Shown here piece by piece: positions 58,251-64,000 of a stretch of 64,000 nucleotides of DNA. Each line of letters starts with the position of its first letter. Within the stretch, counting starts at the first letter, position 1. A model generated the notes under the pieces. It had not been told where the DNA came from. It worked only from the letters and a program-made list of their open reading frames with translations, and ran no database searches. The position numbers and the translations under genes are program-made. This DNA comes from DATFNV01 sp963827935. GTDB lineage: Bacteria > Planctomycetota > Planctomycetia > Gemmatales > Gemmataceae. The stretch covers positions 930,001 to 994,000 of the forward strand of contig CAWHCN010000011.1 of the NCBI GenBank assembly GCA_963827935.1, written 5' to 3'.

Positions 58251-59436
58251 CCTTTGGCCGTTCTACCGAATCAGTCCGCAGCCGCAGGCCATTCATTACA
58301 GTTACGAAAAGGCCGGGCTGACGGTCCACGATCAGCCGATTCCGTGGAACGCGGAGGCGGTGGCCGTGGAAGCGCGCCTGCGGCTGCCGGTGTCCGCCGG
58401 GCGGCGCAAGGCCGACTTCACGCTGCGCCTGGCCGGCCGCGACCCGGTCCCCGCCGACGACATGCGCCGGCAGGACACCGACAACCACTACCGCCTTCTC
58501 TTCCGCGTCGATCCGCCCGGCGTCACCACCACCGCGGAGGTGCTATTCCGCACCCACGTCCTGGGCCAGCTCACCCTCCCCTACCTCGGGCGCGACGAAT
58601 TCCTGCAAGCATTGCGCTTGCAGATGCCGACCTTGTTCGTCCGCCTCAACGACGAAAGCGTGGCCTGCCAGACTTTCGTGGCCACCCAGTGCAAAGGACT
58701 GATCGCCAGTGCCGTGCTGACCAGCCCGACCAGCTTGGTGCCACTGCTGGACGTGGACCTGGCGGTGCAATTCAAGAACGAGCGCACGGGGACAATGCAG
58801 ACGGTCCCGGCGCGGCTGAGCAGCTCGCAGTTGGTGGGGCGGCATGCGCTGGTGACGGCGGCGCCGCGGCGCTTCCCCCGCCGCATCGGCTCCTGGCAGG
58901 TCGGCTGGCAGCTGGGCGATCAGATGCTGGCCACCCACCGCGTTCGGGCCATCTCAACGCGCACCTTCCAGCGCTCCCTGCGCGTCTGCGATGCGCGGTT
59001 CGTCCTGCGCTGGGCCAAGGGGAACGTGACCTTGGCCCGCCAGGTCCCGCCTGACGAAAAGCCGACACGGGTGGGGCCCTGTTTCCTCGTCAGCAGCCGC
59101 GAGCCGGGCATGGCGGGGATTTGCCAGTTGCAGGCGCGGGTCCAGGTGCCGGGCGCGGTCCAGCCGCCCTTGTTGATGGAGGCCGAGGTACTCATCACGG
59201 ACGGGCCAACGGCCTTCGCTCCGGGGACCCTCGACATGGCCGACATGGCCCAACTGACTGCCTTCGATTTGCTAATGAAGGGCCAAACGCTGGGGACATT
59301 ATCGCTCTGCCCAGCCCCGACGGCGAACTTCACCGCCGAGGGCGGCTTCAAGGCGCCGCACGACTACGCCTGGTCCACGGCGGCCGAGGAGGAGCTGACG
59401 GATCGGCTCAATCGGTTGCTGGAGGGGGGGGCGTAA
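58207..59436 (+). CDS. 409-residue beta-rich protein of the cassette, ending in GGA
   Basis: Start ATG 58207 with acggagg 8 bp upstream, inside the E1 gene, so translation is coupled. No known family. Most of the protein is short alternating hydrophobic strands, suggesting two or more beta-sandwich or jellyroll domains (VTTTAEVLFRTHVLGQLTLP; TFVATQCKGLIASAVLTSP; QLQARVQVPGAVQPPLLMEA). Two regions, about residues 95-185 and 290-380, look like diverged repeats. The C-terminus is LTDRLNRLLEGGA: two glycines before a final alanine, as in ubiquitin-like precursors, though no ubiquitin fold is evident. It may be target, effector or scaffold. Confidence 0.78.
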   Translation: MWPWIKRWRDWAMNDLWPFYRISPQPQAIHYSYEKAGLTVHDQPIPWNAEAVAVEARLRLPVSAGRRKADFTLRLAGRDPVPADDMRRQDTDNHYRLLFRVDPPGVTTTAEVLFRTHVLGQLTLPYLGRDEFLQALRLQMPTLFVRLNDESVACQTFVATQCKGLIASAVLTSPTSLVPLLDVDLAVQFKNERTGTMQTVPARLSSSQLVGRHALVTAAPRRFPRRIGSWQVGWQLGDQMLATHRVRAISTRTFQRSLRVCDARFVLRWAKGNVTLARQVPPDEKPTRVGPCFLVSSREPGMAGICQLQARVQVPGAVQPPLLMEAEVLITDGPTAFAPGTLDMADMAQLTAFDLLMKGQTLGTLSLCPAPTANFTAEGGFKAPHDYAWSTAAEEELTDRLNRLLEGGA

Positions 59437-59587
59437 GCGGGTCAATCATCGTCCCAGTTGTAGGGTGCGTCAAGCGTACTCGCGCCGACGCACCGTTCCT
59501 ACCCCCCGGTGCGTCGGCGCGAGTACGCTTGACGCACCCTACGCTTGCTGGAAGGGGGGGCGTAAGCGGGTCAATCATCGTCCCAGT
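59416..59587. repeat. Hairpin repeat bracketed by 43-bp direct repeats
   Basis: Perfect 36-nt arms (59460-59495 and 59507-59542) around an 11-nt loop. The bases on each side, 59416-59458 and 59545-59587, are the same 43-bp sequence with one change. That sequence includes the end of the 409-residue gene and the end of the convergent protease gene, so each gene end occurs twice. It looks like an inserted hairpin with a duplicated target and can act as a bidirectional terminator. Confidence 0.93.
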
Positions 59588-60468
59588 GCTTGTCCTGCCA
59601 GCGACGCTGGGCGTCGATCGATTGCAGCAATTGCAAGCTCTGCAGCGCCATCATCCCGAAGAAGATAACCATGAACCATCCGCCGGCAAACAGCGGGCCG
59701 ATGATCGGAATCGGCGCGCGACCTTTGTCGAGGGCGGGGATCAGCGCATTGACGGCCAGCGCCCCCGCCGCCAGAAGCGAAATACCCAGCGAGACGCTCA
59801 AGCCCCGCTCGCGGGACGCGCCGCAGGCACATCTCGCGGGAGATCTGTCCGCCATCGAGCGGCCAGATCGGCAGAAGGTTGAGGATCGGCCAGAAGAGAT
59901 TGATTTCGATCATGGCGATTATGAAATCGAGGAGCAATTCGTGGTGGGGCGAGGCCTCGACTGCCAGGAAAAACTGGTCGGGCAGGTGCCGGTCCACGGT
60001 AAGTGCCGCACGGAACTCAGGCGGCAGGATCACGGACCAGGTGAGCAGCACGACTACGCCCAGAAGTAGGAACTGGGCGAGCGGACCGGCGAACGACACC
60101 ACGGCGCGCTTGCCGCCGCTGTCCAGGGCGTTGCTCCCTATGGCGAGGCCGCCGAACCCATAGAGGACGATGTGCCCGTGCGCGCCGAAGAATCGGCCCA
60201 CGACGATGTGTCCCATCTCGTGGATGAGGATCGAGACGAAGCAAGCCGCGATCCAGACCAGCAGTCCCGGTAGAAACGGCGAGCCACCAGCCTGCGGCCC
60301 GCCGCGCCAGCCGAGCACGGCGCACATCACCCAGAACCACGGGCTAACGCGCACGTCGGTGCCGAACAAGCGAAAGCGCAGGTCGAATGGCGTTGGGCTC
60401 GGTTCGAAGAACACGGCGGACCCCTGAGATGTCGACGGCCGAAACGTAAGTCCATCGCCGTCGGCCAT
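59571..60468 (-). CDS. Site-2 protease-like M50 metallopeptidase (frameshifted near 59815)
   Basis: An intramembrane zinc protease of family M50, about 298 residues. The zinc motif is SILIHEMGHIVVGRFFGAHG, and the second half-site NLLPIWPLDGGQISREMCLR has the NxxPxxPLDGG pattern. Four to six hydrophobic segments surround them. Near 59815 the frame changes to RERGLSVSLGISLLAAGALA and ends QRRWQDKHWDDD at a stop inside the duplicated 43-bp sequence. Rhomboid-free, RseP-like processing of membrane regulators is the family role. It converges on the conjugation cassette. Confidence 0.88.
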
Positions 60469-60469
60469 G

Positions 60470-60535
60470 CCGGGCAGCCCGAAGCGCCAGCGAGGGAGTA
60501 AAGTCGACCCCTCGCTGGCGCTTCGGGCTGCCCGG
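60470..60535. repeat. Hairpin repeat, family C
   Basis: 27-nt arms (ccgggcagcccgaagcgcca start) around a short loop; same core as 36056 and 38904. It lies between divergent genes, in the promoter region of both, where a terminator role is unlikely. Confidence 0.9.
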
Positions 60536-60596
60536 CGTCGGCATTACGATGCGGCCATCTAGCCAGCGGCCACTCCTTCAAGGTATCCTGCTTGTC

Positions 60597-61736
60597 ATGG
60601 ACTGGACATCCTTGCGCGAGCAGTTTCCGGTGACCCGCCGCTGGGCGTACCTCGATCATGCGGCTGTGGCTCCCATGAGCGGGCCGGCGCAGCGCGCCTT
60701 ACCGAATGGGCCGCCGACCTGGCCGACAACGGCGAAGTCCACGACACGCTCTGGGTCAACCGCGTCAACGCCGTCCGCGCGCTGGCCGGCCGGCTGCTCA
60801 ACGCCGATCCGCTCGACATCGCCTTCATCAAGAACACCTCGGAAGGGATCGGCATCGTCGCGGAGGGGTTCCCCTGGACGCCGGGCGACAACGTTGTCAT
60901 CGCCGCTGAGGAATATCCCGCCAACGTCTACCCGTGGATGAACCTAAGCCGGCGCGGTGTGGCGGTTCGGACCGTCCCGAGCCGCGGCAGCCGCATCGCC
61001 CTCGATGACATCCGCGCCGCGATTGACCAGCGGACGCGGGTTGTCAGCCTCAGCTGGGTCGAGTATTCCAGCGGTTTCCGCAATGACGTCGATGCCATCG
61101 GGGCGATGTGCCGCGAATATGGCATCTTCTTTTTCGTGGATGCCATCCAGGGGCTGGGCGTGTTGCCGCTGGATGTCGGGCGCACGCCGATCGATGGGCT
61201 GGCGGCCGACGGGCACAAGTGGCTCCTGGCGCCGGAAGGAGCCGGCCTGTTTTACCTGCGGCGCGAGTGGGTGGAACGGCTCCGTCCCGTGGGCGTCGGC
61301 TGGAACAGCGTGGTCGGCTCACGCGATTTTTCTCGGATTGACTTTACGCTGAAGCCGCATGCCGGCCGCTGGGAGAGCGGCACCCTCAACGTCGGCGGCA
61401 TCCATGCCCTGGGTGCCAGTTTGGAGCTGCTCCTTGGGCTGGGGATCGATGCGGTCGCCGCCCGAATCCGTGAGCTGACGGACCACCTGTGCGAGCGCGC
61501 GCCGGACCGCGGGGCTGGAGGTTTTCAGTAGCCGCGCGAACGCGGAATGGTCCGGCATCGTGTCGCTCATGCCACCCGCGGGAAGCGATCCGCGGGCGCT
61601 GCTCCGCCGCTGCCGCGATGAGGGAAATGTCATCAATCTGCGGGCGGGACGGTTGCGCGTCAGCCCGCATTGCTACAACAGCGTTGAGGAGATTGACCGG
61701 CTGATCGGGACCCTGACTCGGAAAGGCACGCCATGA
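60597..61736 (+). CDS. Class V aminotransferase / cysteine desulfurase-like protein (frameshifted)
   Basis: A PLP-dependent enzyme of the NifS/CsdA-like class V aminotransferases, about 379 residues mended. Start MDWTSLREQFPVTRRWAYLD with HAAVAPM; then, after a slip near 60700, FIKNTSEGIGIVAEGFPWTP; the PLP site is GLAADGHKWLLAPEGAGLFY (lysine after HK), with FFVDAIQGLGVLPLDVG binding the ring. A second slip near 61497 leads to GIVSLMPPAGSDPRALLRRC and the end VEEIDRLIGTLTRKGTP. It overlaps the coaD start by 4 bp (ATGA). Whether it is a desulfurase or isopenicillin-N-epimerase-like enzyme is open. Confidence 0.88.
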
Positions 61737-62281
61737 GTTCACCGGCCAACGGACGCATTGCCGTCTATACCGGGACGTTCGATCCGATTACCTTCGGCCA
61801 CCTCGATATCATCCGGCGCGGCAGCGCCATCTTCGAGCGGATCGTGGTGGGCGTCGGCATCAATCCGGAGAAGGCGACGCTCTTCTCGCCCGAGGAGCGT
61901 GTGGAGCAGGTCCGCCAGGTGGTGGCCTCCTTCCGCAACGTGGAGGTGTGCTTCTACTCCAACCTGACCGTTCATTTCGTGCGCCAGGTGGGAGCGCGGG
62001 TGATGTTGCGCGGCCTGCGCACCACCAGCGACATGGAGTTCGAGTTCAGCATGTCGCTGGCCAACCTGACCCTCGACCCGGAAATCGAGACGGTCTTCCT
62101 GATGGCCAAGGACGAGTATTCGCACGTGAGCAGCAGCCTGATCCGCCAGATCGCGACGCTGGGCGGCTCCCTGGACAAGTTTGTGCCGCCCGAAGTGAAG
62201 GACGCCTTGCTGCGGCGCGTCCGCGACGAACCGCCCAACTTGCCGCCCACCGAGCGTGAACCCCGTTCGCCGGAGCGCTAG
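61733..62281 (+). CDS. coaD: Phosphopantetheine adenylyltransferase
   Basis: CoaD catalyses the penultimate step of coenzyme A synthesis, joining AMP to 4'-phosphopantetheine. Motifs: AVYTGTFDPITFGHLDIIRR with the TxGH site, VGVGINPEKATLFSPEERVE, VMLRGLRTTSDMEFEFSMSL and the ISSSxIR-like VSSSLIRQIATLGG. It has 182 residues against about 160; the extra is a polar tail (PNLPPTEREPRSPER). Frame intact. The start overlaps the upstream stop as ATGA. Confidence 0.96.
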   Translation: MSSPANGRIAVYTGTFDPITFGHLDIIRRGSAIFERIVVGVGINPEKATLFSPEERVEQVRQVVASFRNVEVCFYSNLTVHFVRQVGARVMLRGLRTTSDMEFEFSMSLANLTLDPEIETVFLMAKDEYSHVSSSLIRQIATLGGSLDKFVPPEVKDALLRRVRDEPPNLPPTEREPRSPER

Positions 62282-62324
62282 GAGCGACCGGGAAAAATGA
62301 GGCAGACTCGCACGCCGTCGACTG

Positions 62325-62453
62325 CCAAAGTTCTGTGCCAAAAGGGGTAGTTCTGTGCCAAGCTTGGCACAGAACATTTTCGATGCAAACCCTTGTGAAT
62401 ATTGGTAATGTGTCGTCGATTCGAGTTCTGTGCCACCGTTTCGAGGGGTATGG
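62325..62453. repeat. Dispersed 130-bp element with TTGGCACAGAAC repeats
   Basis: Inverse-orientation copy of the element at 44675-44801, ending in cgaggggtatgg. Here the core forms a perfect 26-bp palindrome at 62350-62375 centred on aagctt. It lies 44 bp after coaD and before the esterase gene. Confidence 0.87.
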
Positions 62454-62546
62454 GAAGTACAAATGTCGGGCCTGGGATTGGCCCTGTTCCTCCCGGCCTT
62501 GGTCCCTTGTTTTTCCGGCCGCTCGAAACGAAAACGAGGAATCCCC

Positions 62547-64000
62547 ATGCCCGATCCACAAGCCTTCAACAATCTGATGCGCACCCAGGCCCGGGCGCTC
62601 CACGAAAAGGACACCCCACCCACGTCGCGGACCGATTGGGGCGAACGCCGCAAGAAGCTCCGCGCCGCCATGTTCGGCGCGATGGGCTCGCTGCCGGAAA
62701 AGCCCTGCGACCTCATGCCCAAGCTGGTCGGCACCCTGAAGCGCGACGGCTATCGCATCGAAAAGCTGCTCCTCCAGAGCCAGACCGATGTCTGGGTGAC
62801 GGCCAACGCCTACGTACCGGAGGGGTCAAAGGGGAAGAGGCCGGCCGTGCTCGTCGTCCACGGCCACTGGGCTGGGGCGCGGCGCGATCCGGTCGTGCAG
62901 GCCCGCTGCCTGGGTCTGGCGAAGCTCGGTTTCTTCGTCCTGGCCGTGGACGCCTTCGGCTCGGGCGAACGCTACACCAAACCGGCCCTGGGAACCTATC
63001 ACGGCGCCCTCTACGGCAGCACACTATGGCCTGCAGGACTGACGCTGCTCGGCTGCCAGGTGTACGATAACCGCCGTGCCGTCGATTACCTGCGGACCCG
63101 GCCGGAGGTGGACGGCGATCGCCTGGGCATCACCGGCGCCTCGGGTGGCGGCAACCAGACGATGTACGCCGGCGCCCTCGACGATCGCTTCCGCGCCGTG
63201 GTGCCCGTCTGCTCTGTCGGCACCTACCAGGTCTATTTGCAGACCGCCTGCTGCGTCTGCGAGGTACTTCCCGGGGCGCTGCGCTTCGCGGAAGAAGGCG
63301 ATGTCCTGTCGCTGGTCGCGCCCGCGCCCTGCTCGTCATCAATGCGACGAAGGACGGCATCCAGTTCAGCGTCGGCGAGGCGGAGAAGAGCATCGCCCGG
63401 GCCCGGCCGGTCTTTCGACTGCTCGATGCCGAGGCGAAACTCAGGCACGCCACCTTCGAGTCGCCGCACGCCTACAACCAGGCGATGCGCGAGACGATGT
63501 ACGGCTGGATGACGAAATGGCTGAAGGACGAGGGAGATGGCAAACCGATCCCTGAGCCAAAGCACGACATCGAGAAACCCGAGGACCTGGCGGTATTCCC
63601 GGACGACAAGCGACCCGCCGGCTTCCTCTATCCGCCGAGCCTGGCAGCCCGTGAGGCCCGGGCACTTGTGGCGAAGGTAACGGCCGTCAAACCGGACCAC
63701 GCCGAGGACTGGGAATCGACGGCGGTTCACATGCGATCCCAACTGCGCAAGCAGGTCTTCGGCGATTTCCCGGTGGCACCGAAGCCGGAAGCTCGCATCG
63801 AGCCGGTCCGCAAAGAGGGGAATATCGTCACGGTTCCACTCACCTTACACCCGGAGCCGGACCTGCCGTTACCGGCCCTTCAGCGTGGCAAGGCCGACGA
63901 CAGGGGCGGCCTCTCCGCGGTTTGTGTTCTGCTGCACCTCGACGGGAAGTCGGCGGCCCTGAAGCATCCGCTCGCGAATGCCTTGATCGACAAGGGCTGG
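62547..64000 (+). CDS. Acetyl-xylan-esterase-like alpha/beta hydrolase (partial, frameshifted near 63330)
   Basis: A large alpha/beta hydrolase cut off by the window end. Start MPDPQAFNNLMRTQARALHE with a gagga site. The first domain has PAVLVVHGHWAGARRDPVVQ, VLAVDAFGSGERYTK and the nucleophile elbow GITGASGGGNQTMYAGAL (GxSxG). After a slip near 63330 it reads ALLVINATKDGIQFSVGEAE and a histidine region (ATFESPHAYNQAMRETMYGW). A second, less clear domain starts at about 63560 (FPDDKRPAGFLYPPSLAARE). The family removes acetyl groups from sugars or acts on similar esters; no secretion signal is seen at this start. Confidence 0.82.

Overview
The window is high-GC, densely coded DNA with features that point to a planctomycete, probably of the Gemmata/Gemmataceae type. 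This is an inference from several signs: mraZ-rsmH followed by a proline-rich LysM protein rather than a full division/cell-wall cluster, many secreted HEAT and PQQ-propeller proteins, a DUF4432 protein, Uma2 nucleases, a lone T6SS-type ClpV, an E1/E2/JAB cassette, and many dispersed palindromes. I recognised no rRNA, tRNA or CRISPR array.

Layout. 0-13.6 kb: transporters and housekeeping genes (CBS-NhaA antiporter, ABC ATPase, APC permease, DUF4432 protein, POT peptide transporter, SppA, a sodium:solute symporter with its small subunit, a HEAT protein, a Rieske ferredoxin). 13.6-20.3 kb: the Glu/Asp-tRNA amidotransferase genes gatB, gatA and gatC next to rpmB, with a Uma2 nuclease and two unknown small genes inserted between gatB and gatA. 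20.3-31.5 kb: an accessory, decayed region with two duplicated blocks, an ISL3 element that splits a HEPN (AbiU2-like) gene with a clean 8-bp target duplication, a broken DUF4238 gene, a PIN toxin-antitoxin pair, a DUF6932 protein, a large HEAT protein and an IS66 element. 31.7-40 kb: mraZ with a canonical upstream MraZ box, rsmH, two related proline-rich membrane proteins (one with LysM domains), a PQQ propeller, an RraA-like protein and a CPBP protease. 40-54.6 kb: a TPR protein, an orphan RHS tip with a transglutaminase-like partner, a sigma-like regulator, LptF/G-like and phosphatase genes, tssH/clpV, a cluster of toxin/defence-type genes (HEPN, Rpn-like nuclease, antitoxins), and uppP. 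54.7-64 kb: rpiA, then a five-gene ubiquitin-like conjugation cassette, a site-2 protease, a class V aminotransferase, coaD and a partial esterase.

The most striking system is at 55.5-59.4 kb. A promoter (TTGACT, 17 bp, TATTAT) follows directly on the rpiA terminator and drives a JAMM/JAB peptidase, a 60-residue protein of unknown type, an E2-like conjugating enzyme, a ThiF/E1-like activating enzyme and a 409-residue beta-rich protein that overlaps the E1 gene. It has all the enzymes of a ubiquitin-like pathway but no obvious ubiquitin-fold protein, so the modifier is either the 60-residue protein, part of the 409-residue protein, or encoded elsewhere.

Two features cut across the window. First, long perfect hairpins of at least six sequence families sit between genes. 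Three of them are bracketed by 25-, 38- and 43-bp direct repeats of the local sequence, as if the hairpins had been inserted with duplication of their target. Second, many otherwise intact genes (gatA, tssH, the symporter, POT, SppA, RraA and others) carry single-base frameshifts. Their number, and their presence in a gene likely to be essential, suggest sequencing or assembly error rather than decay, so I annotate those genes as spanning CDS and give the approximate frameshift points.
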